A DNA stretch of 32,822 bases from Nitrospirota bacterium (lineage in GTDB: Bacteria; Nitrospirota; Thermodesulfovibrionia; UBA6902; DSMQ01), in assembly GCA_016208855.1 (NCBI GenBank), contig JACQXF010000030.1:1-32822 (forward strand), given 5' to 3'. Position numbers and translations under genes: made by a program. Shown here piece by piece: positions 25,881-32,706 of the stretch (positions within the stretch are counted from its first letter, which is position 1; each line of letters begins with the position of its first letter). Under the pieces are notes generated by a model. It was not told the origin of the DNA. It saw only the letters and a program-made list of their open reading frames with translations, and ran no database searches.

Positions 25881-26806
25881 AGGTAGCCTTTGTTTTTCCG
25901 GGTCAGGGCTCACAATATATCGGCATGGGGAAAGACCTCTATGATAATTTTAATGAGGCCAAAGAAATATACAAGGAGGCCTCTGATGCATTGGGTTATG
26001 ATGTTGCGGGACTCAGCTTTAATGGCCCACAGGAAGAATTAAATAAAACATTCAGGACCCAGCCGTGCATCTTGACAGCAAGCATTGCCGCGTTTAAGGT
26101 TATATCAGCCAAAGGCATAAAACCATCCTTTATCGCAGGACACAGCCTTGGTGAATATTCAGCGTTAGTGGCAGGAGAGGTTGTTTCATTTAAAGACGCC
26201 GTAAAGCTCACAGAGAAAAGAGGCCAATACATGCAGGAGGCTGTGCCTGAAGGCAAAGGGCTTATGGCTGCGGTACTGGGGCTTGAGAGGGAGGAGATAG
26301 ACAATATATGTAATTCTGTATCCTCAGGATATGCGGCTCCTGCTAACTATAATTGTCCGGGACAGATTGTAATCGCCGGCGAGAAGGCAGCGGTTGAAGA
26401 GGCAATGGAGCTTGCAAAGGAGGCTGGCGCCAAAAGGGCGGTTGTGCTTCATGTGTCAGCGCCGTCGCACTGCAGGCTTATGGCAGGGGCGTCAGAAAAA
26501 CTTGGCACCTTACTAAATGGCATTGCGCTTCATTCATCTAAAATACCTTTAGTAAGTAATGCAGATGCGGCATTCCTGAGTAAACCCGAAGAAATAAAGT
26601 CGTCATTGGTTAAACAATTAAACAGCCCTCTGCTATGGGAAGACTCGGTAAAGCTGATTCTTGAAAACGATGTAAAGACATTTGTGGAGGTCGGCCCCGG
26701 CAAGATTCTTTCAGCCCTTATAAAGAGGATAGACAAAGAGGCTGTAACCCTTAATATTGAAGACTCAAAAAGCCTTTCTGAGACACTGAATTCTTTAAAA
26801 GGTTAA
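25877..26806 (+). CDS. fabD: malonyl-CoA:ACP transacylase
   Basis: FabD transfers malonyl from CoA to acyl carrier protein to start fatty acid elongation. The 309-aa protein shows FVFPGQGSQYIGMGKDL and the active-site Ser90 in AGHSLGEYSAL. The NYNCPGQIVIAG, VSAPSHCRLM (catalytic His) and VEVGPGKILSALIKR segments follow. The start overlaps the etfA stop as ATGA, so translation is coupled to the flavoprotein genes. No other fab gene follows. Confidence 0.96.
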   Translation: MKVAFVFPGQGSQYIGMGKDLYDNFNEAKEIYKEASDALGYDVAGLSFNGPQEELNKTFRTQPCILTASIAAFKVISAKGIKPSFIAGHSLGEYSALVAGEVVSFKDAVKLTEKRGQYMQEAVPEGKGLMAAVLGLEREEIDNICNSVSSGYAAPANYNCPGQIVIAGEKAAVEEAMELAKEAGAKRAVVLHVSAPSHCRLMAGASEKLGTLLNGIALHSSKIPLVSNADAAFLSKPEEIKSSLVKQLNSPLLWEDSVKLILENDVKTFVEVGPGKILSALIKRIDKEAVTLNIEDSKSLSETLNSLKG

Positions 26807-26853
26807 GGCTAAGGTCGAGGTTAAGAAAAGCTTATAACCTTTGACCTTAGCCT
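26806..26853. terminator. hairpin between convergent fabD and EF-hand gene
   Basis: AGGCTAAGGTC (26806-26816) pairs with GACCTTAGCCT (26843-26853), and an inner AGGTTA/TAACCT extends the stem. It starts at the fabD stop and is followed by GATTTTGTTT. It could end transcription from fabD and, from the other side, from the EF-hand gene. Similar GGTTAAG words recur to 26880. Confidence 0.55.
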
Positions 26854-26886
26854 GATTTTGTTTCTCAACCTTAACCTAAACCTTCC

Positions 26887-27555
26887 TTATTTCTGCGGTC
26901 TGTGTCTTGGCGGATGCGGCCTGTGAGGCGGGTCATTCCTCCTGTCACGTCTGTCCTCCCTGCGGTCACGGACGTCTTCTGCCCTGTCTCTGATGTCCTC
27001 ACGTCTATCCCTGATGTCTTCGCGTCTATCAAGTAAGTCCTCCCTACGGTCTCTTACGTCTTCTAACTTATCTCTACGATAGCCAGGGGTTCCCGGTGGA
27101 GGATTATGAGTGGCATCCCACTTGTCTTCCCTACGGTCTCTTATATCTTCTCTTCTGTCCCTGATATCTTCTGCCCTGTCTCTAATATCTTCTCTTTTAT
27201 CTCTAACATCTTCCCTTTTGTCACGGATGTCTTCAAGCCTATCCTTAGCCTTACCCCTGTGTTCTATTTCCCATCCCCTCTGCGCCTTTGCCTCGTCAAG
27301 GCTTATCACGCCATCGCCGTTTGTATCTGCGTGTTTGAACCTCTTGTTGTCCTTGTAATATTCAAACCACTTCTGATTTGCCTTTAGCTCCTTCGTGTCA
27401 AGGATACCGTCATGGTTGGCATCTACTTCATTGAACCTCTCCATATCATAAAGCTCCATATACTTCTCTCCGCCCGGTGTTTCTGAAAATACCGGCATTG
27501 CCCATACTAATAACCCTCCCAGACTAATTGTTAAAGCATTCATAATTCTTTTCAT
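26887..27555 (-). CDS. secreted EF-hand protein with charged heptad-repeat tail
   Basis: I know no function for this protein. The 222-aa precursor has a signal peptide (1 to about 24, ending MPVFSE) and two EF-hand loops, at 45-56 (DANHDGILDTKE) and 77-88 (DTNGDGVISLDE). From about 107 there are two blocks of six heptads of the form (R/A)EDIRDR: 107-147 and 164-206. A Pro/Gly linker (NPPPGTPGY) separates the blocks, and the tail is Pro/His/Arg-rich. The heptads carry i/i+4 acid-base pairs but almost no hydrophobic residues beyond one Ile or Val per unit. They suggest a charged single alpha-helix more than a coiled coil. It is divergent from the ECF sigma gene. Confidence 0.8.
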   Translation of the reverse strand: MKRIMNALTISLGGLLVWAMPVFSETPGGEKYMELYDMERFNEVDANHDGILDTKELKANQKWFEYYKDNKRFKHADTNGDGVISLDEAKAQRGWEIEHRGKAKDRLEDIRDKREDVRDKREDIRDRAEDIRDRREDIRDRREDKWDATHNPPPGTPGYRRDKLEDVRDRREDLLDRREDIRDRREDIRDRAEDVRDRREDRRDRRNDPPHRPHPPRHRPQK

Positions 27556-27682
27556 AACGCTTTCTCCTCTCCATCTAAATTAATTTTTACTTCCCACTTC
27601 TTATTTCTCACTTCTCTTTTCACATCCCCAGCACCTCCCTTCTTAGTCCCTTCCTTTTTAGCTATATAGAGTCAGACGCCAC

Positions 27683-27729
27683 AAAAAAGGTTTACTTGCG
27701 GACTTTGAAATAATTGATGTAAACTTTTT
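27683..27729. promoter_or_regulatory. inverted repeat in the promoter region of the ECF sigma gene
   Basis: AAAAAAGGTTTAC (27683-27695) and GTAAACTTTTT (27719-27729) form a near-perfect inverted repeat with a 23-base centre. It lies 34 bases before the sigma gene start and is shared with the divergent EF-hand gene's upstream region. An operator or promoter element is possible; no classic sigma-70 promoter is clear here. Confidence 0.4.
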
Positions 27730-27762
27730 CATTAAATACAACTCTAAATAAGTGAGAACAAT

Positions 27763-28329
27763 GTGGCATATATTTCAGATGAGGAGATAGTAAGGCGGCT
27801 AAAGGCAGGAGACGATGACGCCTTTAACGAGCTTATAGAGAGGCATAAAAAGATGGGATTTTCATTGGCTTATAACATGTTAGGCAGTATTGAAGATGCA
27901 GAAGATATTTCTCAGGAGGCATTTGCCATAGCTTATACAGAGATAGGGAAATTCAGGCAGGAGAGTAGTTTTAAGACATGGCTTTACAGGATTATCATAA
28001 ATCTATGCAGGAAGCATTATAGAAAAAACAAACTCATGTCCTTTATTCCGCTCTATTTCCACAATAAAGAAGGAGAAGAGCAGGAGATGGATATTAAGGC
28101 AGAGGCAACTCCTGAGGATGAACTGTCAAGCAAACAGCTCGGCTCTGCTATTATGAAAGCTGTGAGGAGGCTTCCTATGAAACAGAAAGAGGTTTTTGTA
28201 ATGAAACATATAAAGGGGATGAAAATAAGCGAGATAGCAGAGATATTAGGCTCTGCAGAAGGGACTGTTAAGTCTCACTTATTCAGGGCAGTTAATGAAC
28301 TTCAGAAAAAGCTGAGAGGGTTTATATAA
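27763..28329 (+). CDS. ECF-type RNA polymerase sigma factor
   Basis: The 188-aa protein has sigma region 2 (EEIVRRLKAGDDDAFNELIERH, NMLGSIEDAEDISQEAF, FRQESSFKTWLYRIIINLCRKHYR). Region 4 follows (LPMKQKEVFVMKHIKGM, ISEIAEILGSAEGTVKSHL), with no region 3, as in the RpoE-like extracytoplasmic group. The start is GTG at 27763; a stop codon lies six codons upstream. The stop overlaps the start of the anti-sigma gene by one base. Its regulon is not known; the gene order suggests the two downstream genes are included. Confidence 0.93.
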   Translation: MAYISDEEIVRRLKAGDDDAFNELIERHKKMGFSLAYNMLGSIEDAEDISQEAFAIAYTEIGKFRQESSFKTWLYRIIINLCRKHYRKNKLMSFIPLYFHNKEGEEQEMDIKAEATPEDELSSKQLGSAIMKAVRRLPMKQKEVFVMKHIKGMKISEIAEILGSAEGTVKSHLFRAVNELQKKLRGFI

Positions 28330-28778
28330 TGAAGTGTAAAGACATCCAGAAAGAGCTGATTAGCTATTACTATCAGGAGCTGAATGATGCGCTAAAAGCA
28401 GAAATAGAGAGACATCTCGGAACCTGTGATAAGTGCATGTTTTCATGGGAAAGGCTAAAAACCACCCTCAACAACATTGAGGCTAAAGAGCCTGATTTGC
28501 CGCATGCCTTTTGGCAGGGATACCGTCGTAAGGTATATGAAAAAATAGAAGGCAAAAAGTCATCTAACTTATCAAGATTCCCAAGGTTTGCCCCTGCAGT
28601 GGCTGCGATAGTAATAGCGCTGTCTCTCAGCATCTTTGGAGGCATTAGGCTTTATGAATCAAAACAGGAAAAAGACTTTATCGCCAAAAACTATGAGCTT
28701 ATGAAGAACCTTGAGCTCTTTGAAGACCTTGAGATACTTGAGCACATGGAAGAAATAGAAGCGCTTAAAAAGACATGA
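28329..28778 (+). CDS. zinc-finger anti-sigma factor, single membrane span
   Basis: The 149-aa protein has an N-terminal anti-sigma zinc-binding domain of the zf-HC2 type: Cys3, then HLGTCDKC (His29, Cys33, Cys36). A membrane helix lies at about 87-107 (APAVAAIVIALSLSIFGG), followed by a short periplasmic tail rich in Glu, Leu and Met (LMKNLELFEDLEILEHMEE). It should hold the preceding sigma factor inactive at the inner membrane until a periplasmic signal arrives. The stop codon overlaps an ATG (ATGA at 28775-28778) that opens a short signal-peptide-like frame. Confidence 0.88.
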   Translation: MKCKDIQKELISYYYQELNDALKAEIERHLGTCDKCMFSWERLKTTLNNIEAKEPDLPHAFWQGYRRKVYEKIEGKKSSNLSRFPRFAPAVAAIVIALSLSIFGGIRLYESKQEKDFIAKNYELMKNLELFEDLEILEHMEEIEALKKT

Positions 28779-28859
28779 GACTATATTTCGTAGTAATTTT
28801 ACTCTCTGTTTTTTGATGCAGGGACACAGCAATGTCTAAAGAAAAGCAGGCGACAATAA
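28775..28859 (+). pseudogene. frameshifted signal-peptide start of the DUF3106-type gene
   Basis: An ATG overlapping the anti-sigma stop encodes MRLYFVVILLSVF and then meets TGA after a run of six T (28810-28815). Deleting one T would continue it as DAGTQQCLKKSRRQ, in the frame of the next gene, up to a stop at 28857. A hydrophobic export signal is what a DUF3106 protein would normally have. I read this as a broken leader region, by a frameshift plus a stop. Confidence 0.5.
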
Positions 28860-28865
28860 GCAAGG

Positions 28866-29216
28866 ATGATGAAGAAGCAAGAGATGACGCCAGAGGAAAG
28901 GGAGAAGATAAGAGAAAGATTCAGGGAGTGGAAAAATCTGCCGCCAGAAGAAAGGGAGATGCTTAAGAGGAACTTCAGGCGTTTTAAAGGCTTGCCTCCT
29001 CATGAGCGTGAAATTTTAAAGGAGAAATTCAAAAAGTTCAGACAGCTTCCCCCTGAAGAAAAGAAGAGGATTATAGAAAACTTTAAACGCTGGAAAAGAC
29101 TTCCGCCAGAAGAAAGACAGGAATTTAAAAAGATGTACAGGCAATGGAAAGATTTACGTCCTGCGCCGCACTTTCCACAGCCGCCTGCACCGCGTCCTTA
29201 TCACCCAAAAAGGTAG
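28866..29216 (+). CDS. DUF3106-type repeat protein
   Basis: The 116-aa product is built of five 18-residue repeats with the consensus LPPEERExxKxxFRRWKx, starting MTPEEREKIRERFREWKN. The end is Pro-rich and basic (PHFPQPPAPRPYHPKR). This matches the DUF3106 pattern. In other bacteria, DUF3106 genes also follow ECF sigma/anti-sigma pairs. As encoded here the protein has no signal peptide, but a signal-like frame lies just upstream, out of frame. The double ATG at 28866 and 28869 is preceded by AAGG very close by. Function is unknown; a periplasmic signal-sensing or stress-binding role is inference. Confidence 0.7.
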   Translation: MMKKQEMTPEEREKIRERFREWKNLPPEEREMLKRNFRRFKGLPPHEREILKEKFKKFRQLPPEEKKRIIENFKRWKRLPPEERQEFKKMYRQWKDLRPAPHFPQPPAPRPYHPKR

Positions 29217-29221
29217 GGAGG

Positions 29222-30538
29222 TTAACTTTTTATTTTCTCCTGCCATTCTCTGGCCCTTGCCATAACCGCTTCTTCATCTATAGTAAGAGGCCTTTTGTTA
29301 TCAACTACAATCTTGCCGTTAACCACTACTGTCTCAACGTCAGACGGCCTAAGGCAGTACGTAATATGGGAGTAAATATCATAAAGCGGGGTTAAGTGAG
29401 GCTCTTGAAGGCCGGCTATAACAAGGTCAGCCAATTTGCCTTTCTTAATGGAACCGGTTTTATCTCCAAGCCCTAAAATTTCAGCGCCCCATCTTGTTGC
29501 CATTAAAAGCGCGGTTTTGCTGTCAACAACAGTGGGATCGCCCGATACAGCCTTATGAACCTTTGCTGCGGTAGCCATCTCTCCAAGGATGTTAAGGTCA
29601 TTGTTGCTTGCAGCCCCGTCTGTTCCGAAAGCTGCTTTTACGCCTGCCTTAAGCATCTTGGGTAAAGGGGCAATGCCGGAGGCAAGCTTCAGGTTGCTTT
29701 CAATACAGTGGGAAACCCCTACCCTTCTTTTTGCAAGCAGTTCAATCTCATTATCAGTAAGCCATACGCAGTGTGCCGCTGACATACGCTCTGAAAGCAC
29801 ACCAAGGCTTTCAAGGTATTCAACAGGCGTTTTGCCATAGTGCCTCTGCGTTTCGGAGACCTCAAACTGCGTCTCAGCAAGATGGGTATGTATGGGGACA
29901 TTGTATTTCTCAGAAAGTTTATCTGCCCTTTTATAATTATCAGGCCCGCAGGTGTAAGTTGCATGAGGAGCAATGCAGGGGAATACGAGCTCACTGCCTT
30001 TAAAATTGTTAATATGGTTTTCGGCATTAACAAAATAATCATCCACAGAACTCGCATATCCGGTGAAAGGGAAATCTATTATGCCTGCCCCTAAAACTCC
30101 CCTCATACCTATTTTTTCAAGCTTTCTGCCTGCAGCGCCTTGATAAAAATACATATCACAATAAGTAGTAACCCCTGCCTTAAACATCTCAAGGCAGGCA
30201 AGCTCAACAGCATCGTTTACAAAATCCTCTGTAAGCCACTTGCCTTCAGCAGGCCAGATATGGTTCTGCAGCCATTCCATTAAGGGGATGTCATCTGCAA
30301 GCCCCCTGAAATAGACCATCGCTGCATGCGTATGCGTATTTATAAGCCCGGGGAAGACAACCTTGCCCTTCCCTCCTACTATTTTCTCTGATGTAAATTC
30401 TTTTATGACCTCATCAAATGCGCCGACCCCTGCAATGTTTGCCCCTTTTACTGCAACAGCCCCGTCTCTTATAACTGCCATGTCATCTTCCATTGGAAGC
30501 ACATAATCAGCGCGAATTATAATGTCAGCTTTTTCCAT
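29222..30538 (-). CDS. mtaD: 5-methylthioadenosine / S-adenosylhomocysteine deaminase
   Basis: This amidohydrolase deaminates MTA or SAH to the inosine forms. From the ATG at 30538 (438 aa, GGAGG six bases upstream) it shows the metal ligands HTH (69-71), the PHATYTCGPD segment, HTHLAET (about 217-222), AHCVWL and GTDGAASNNDLNIL (Asp307). It ends with GSIKKGKLADLVI. The subfamily also includes deaminases of other adenosines, so the substrate is likely but not certain. The mtnP-apt pair at 22464 handles the same compound. asd lies upstream on the same strand. Confidence 0.88.
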   Translation of the reverse strand: MEKADIIIRADYVLPMEDDMAVIRDGAVAVKGANIAGVGAFDEVIKEFTSEKIVGGKGKVVFPGLINTHTHAAMVYFRGLADDIPLMEWLQNHIWPAEGKWLTEDFVNDAVELACLEMFKAGVTTYCDMYFYQGAAGRKLEKIGMRGVLGAGIIDFPFTGYASSVDDYFVNAENHINNFKGSELVFPCIAPHATYTCGPDNYKRADKLSEKYNVPIHTHLAETQFEVSETQRHYGKTPVEYLESLGVLSERMSAAHCVWLTDNEIELLAKRRVGVSHCIESNLKLASGIAPLPKMLKAGVKAAFGTDGAASNNDLNILGEMATAAKVHKAVSGDPTVVDSKTALLMATRWGAEILGLGDKTGSIKKGKLADLVIAGLQEPHLTPLYDIYSHITYCLRPSDVETVVVNGKIVVDNKRPLTIDEEAVMARAREWQEKIKS

Positions 30539-30559
30539 CTTCATCCTCCGTCGATATTA

Positions 30560-30594
30560 GAGTCAAAGTATCAGAGACCTTAATACTTTGACTC
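30560..30594. repeat. 12-bp inverted repeat between asd and mtaD
   Basis: GAGTCAAAGTAT (30560-30571) and ATACTTTGACTC (30583-30594) are exact reverse complements around an 11-base loop. Related TCAAAGT words recur to 30610. No T-run follows on the minus strand, so it may be an attenuating or processing hairpin. Confidence 0.65.
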
Positions 30595-30620
30595 TCTGAC
30601 ACTTTGACACTTTTATACTT

Positions 30621-31649
30621 TTATACGGCTTGCTCAATCAGCTTCTCTGCTATCTGCACCGCATTAAGCGCAGCCCCTTTTCTCAGGTTATCCGATACAA
30701 CCCACATATTAATCCCGTTCTCTATGGACTCGTCCTCCCGTATCCTGCCTACATATACCTCGTCCTTGCCCGCTGCCTGAACAGGAAGCGGATAGAGATT
30801 CTTCTCAGGCGCGTCATAAACAACAATGCCCGGAGCCTCTGAAAGCATTGCGCGCACCTCGTTGGCAGAAAGCTTCTTTTCAGTCTCAATATTTACCGCC
30901 TCTGAATGCGACCTGAACACAGGCACCCTAACCGTAGTTGCCGTAACCATTATAGAGTTGTCTCCCATAATCTTTCTGGTCTCATTAACCATCTTCATCT
31001 CTTCCTTCGTATAGCCATTATCAAGGAACTTATCAATGTGAGGAAGGCAGTTAAAGGCGATCTGGTGCGGATACACAGAGGGTTTAATATCTCTGAAGTT
31101 AATCAAATCTGTTGTCTGGTTCAGAAGCTCATCCATTGCCTTCTTGCCAGTGCCTGAGACAGACTGAAATGTTGTAACAACAACCCGTTTTATTTTAGCG
31201 GCATCATGTATGGGCTTAAGGGCTACAACCATCTGGATTGTTGAACAGTTGGGATTTGCAATTATGCCTTTATGCCATTTCAAGTCATGGGAATTAACCT
31301 CAGGGACTACAAGCGGAACCCCCGGGTCCATCCTCCATGCGCTTGAGTTATCAATTACCACGCATCCTGCCTTTGCAGCGGCAGGGGCAAAATTAATGCT
31401 TCTCTCTGCGCCTGCGGAAAACAGCGCAATATCTATTCCCTTAAATACGTCTTCCTTAAGTATCTCAACTGCAACCGCCTTATCATTAAACTCCATGTCC
31501 CTGCCTTCCGAGCGTTCTGACGCAAAGAGCCTCAGCTTATCAATAGGAAATTTTCTCTCCTCCAAAACAGAGATCATCTCATTTCCAACCGCTCCTGTTG
31601 CGCCAACCACGGCGACCACATACTTCTCTTTCTTCTTTAACATCTGCAT
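30621..31649 (-). CDS. asd: aspartate-semialdehyde dehydrogenase
   Basis: Asd reduces aspartyl phosphate to the semialdehyde, the branch point to lysine/diaminopimelate, threonine and methionine. The 342-aa protein has the NADP-binding VVGATGAVGNEMISVLEER (14-32), NSSAWRMDPGVPLVVPEVN and the catalytic Cys135 in IANPNCSTIQMV. The SVSGTGKKAMDEL, RVPVFRSHSEAV and C-terminal ENGINMWVVSDNLRKGAALNAVQIAE segments follow. AAGGA precedes two in-frame ATGs (31649 and 31643); either could start. Methionine made from this pathway feeds SAM, whose by-product MTA is handled by the downstream mtaD. Confidence 0.97.
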   Translation of the reverse strand: MQMLKKKEKYVVAVVGATGAVGNEMISVLEERKFPIDKLRLFASERSEGRDMEFNDKAVAVEILKEDVFKGIDIALFSAGAERSINFAPAAAKAGCVVIDNSSAWRMDPGVPLVVPEVNSHDLKWHKGIIANPNCSTIQMVVALKPIHDAAKIKRVVVTTFQSVSGTGKKAMDELLNQTTDLINFRDIKPSVYPHQIAFNCLPHIDKFLDNGYTKEEMKMVNETRKIMGDNSIMVTATTVRVPVFRSHSEAVNIETEKKLSANEVRAMLSEAPGIVVYDAPEKNLYPLPVQAAGKDEVYVGRIREDESIENGINMWVVSDNLRKGAALNAVQIAEKLIEQAV

Positions 31650-31870
31650 AATTCCTTTCTATGAATGTTTATTTAGAAACGTATTAATTTATCATAATCA
31701 AAGCAATAAATTCTATTTTCGTTCAAGCTGATCACAGACTATGAACGGTAAACTATAAGCCATGAGCTATGAGCGATTGACTGCACTGCCCTAAAGAAAC
31801 TTATCATATCTTCCGATAAAGAAAGTGACAAATATTTTTAAGTTGCAAGTAACATAAAGCAACTTTAGCA

Positions 31871-31899
31871 TTGACAAGCATCTTTTTATGTGCTAAAAG
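31871..31899 (+). promoter_or_regulatory. sigma-70-type promoter of the second PilZ gene
   Basis: A perfect TTGACA (31871-31876) is followed after 17 bases by TAAAAG (31894-31899). Transcription would start near 31906, about 20 bases before the GTG start. The rest of the 31650-31926 gap holds short AT-rich repeats (ATGAGCTATGAGCG) and no gene. Confidence 0.7.
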
Positions 31900-31926
31900 G
31901 TTTAGAAAAAACATGGGACAACAATC

Positions 31927-32271
31927 GTGAACAAAAGGCTTTATGAAAGAATAGCGGTATCAGAAAAAGTAGAGGTAAGGTTTCTTCTGGGTAATATGAT
32001 TTATCCAGGCGTTATAAGTGATATCTCAGAGAATGGAATGTTTATAGGAACGAACTTACATCCCCTGGTCGGCTCTGAGGTTGATGTAGTGGTGCTTCTG
32101 CCTACAAAAGAAGTTTTAAAGTTTCCTGTAAGAATTAGAAGGGCCAAAAAACCAGGCAATCCCCACGCAGATTACAGCGGCCATAATCATAACGGCGTAG
32201 GCGTTGAACTCCTGGAACCACCGCAGGCATACAAGCAATTTGTTAATGACCTGAAGTCTGTTTACATTTAA
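31927..32271 (+). CDS. PilZ domain protein
   Basis: This second single-domain PilZ protein (114 aa) starts at GTG. It carries a relaxed N-terminal arginine motif (KRLYERI, residues 3-9) and a good DISENGMFIG (DxSxxG), suggesting cyclic di-GMP binding, then the barrel ending in GVGVELLEPPQAYKQF. A His/Asn/Gly loop (DYSGHNHNG) interrupts the last strands. It resembles the 20162 protein in length and C-terminal layout (EPPxxYKxF versus KPPLKYKKY), so the two may be paralogues. The target is unknown. Confidence 0.83.
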   Translation: MNKRLYERIAVSEKVEVRFLLGNMIYPGVISDISENGMFIGTNLHPLVGSEVDVVVLLPTKEVLKFPVRIRRAKKPGNPHADYSGHNHNGVGVELLEPPQAYKQFVNDLKSVYI

Positions 32272-32295
32272 TACAAACTCAAAAAGTTTTGTAAC

Positions 32296-32378
32296 ATCTT
32301 ATGAAATCTCCCATAACCCTTTTCCAAAGAGGGGATAAATTTCCCTTTGAAAAAGGGGGACGAAGGGGGATTTTATAA
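32296..32378. repeat. imperfect palindromic repeat after the PilZ gene
   Basis: ACCCTTTTCCAAAGAGGGGA and TTTCCCTTTGAAAAAGGGGG are imperfect inverted copies, followed by ACGAAGGGGGATTTTAT. It resembles the CCCC/GGGG stretch ahead of feoB. It could help end transcription of the PilZ gene. Confidence 0.55.
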
Positions 32379-32387
32379 CTTTATTTA

Positions 32388-32647
32388 GATTCTTTCTCAT
32401 TTCAAGTGGGTAATTACTTCCCCTCCCTTGAGGGGAGGGTGTCATATGAAGCCTCTCCCTTAAACTTCATACCTTCAAAGCTGCCTGCTCGTAAACGACT
32501 CCCACAATAACCGCTCCACATCCGTTGTTCTTTTTCTTAGCCCTTTTGCAAGGTGCATTAACCTTTTTGTCATTGATTTAATCACCCTCTCCCTACCCTC
32601 TCCCCTCAAGGGAGAGGGACTTTACCCGCTCAATTTGAGAAAGAACC
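32388..32647. mobile_element. element with terminal inverted repeats and DUF559 relic (copy B)
   Basis: The 260-bp stretch starts GATTCTTTCTCATTTCAAG and ends CTCAATTTGAGAAAGAACC, imperfect inverted termini of about 26 bp. It is flanked by exact 8-bp direct repeats, TTTATTTA, at 32380-32387 and 32648-32655. The outer about 50 bp on each side match copy A at 17428. The interior carries a broken DUF559 reading frame. I infer an element mobilised in trans; no transposase is encoded within it. Confidence 0.8.
32414..32573 (-). pseudogene. DUF559 (endonuclease-like) gene fragment, frameshifted and internally deleted
   Basis: From ATG 32573 the minus strand reads MTKRLMHLAKGLRKRTTDVE, RLLWESFTSRQL, then TGA. 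One base further on, the other frame continues EGMKFKGEASYD and ends TLPSREGK at a stop (32414). The start matches the N-terminus of DUF559 proteins (restriction-endonuclease-like fold), which usually continue through KFRRQ...IVDF for about 120 aa. That catalytic middle is missing, and the end is encoded by the element's CCCTCCCTTGAGGGG repeat. Confidence 0.75.
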
Positions 32648-32706
32648 TTTATTTATTACGTTTGTATTAATTAAAACCCTTCCTTAAATTGACTAATCTG
32701 AATATT

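Noticed and set aside
26932..27250. CRISPR-like regular repeats
   Set aside because: The about 21-bp periodicity is continuous, without unique spacers, and is in frame with the heptads of the EF-hand protein.
28832..28960. Alternative small frame starting ATG TCT AAA GAA ahead of the DUF3106-type gene
   Set aside because: It overlaps the repeat-protein frame, has low-complexity content, and the 18-residue repeats are clearly in the other frame.
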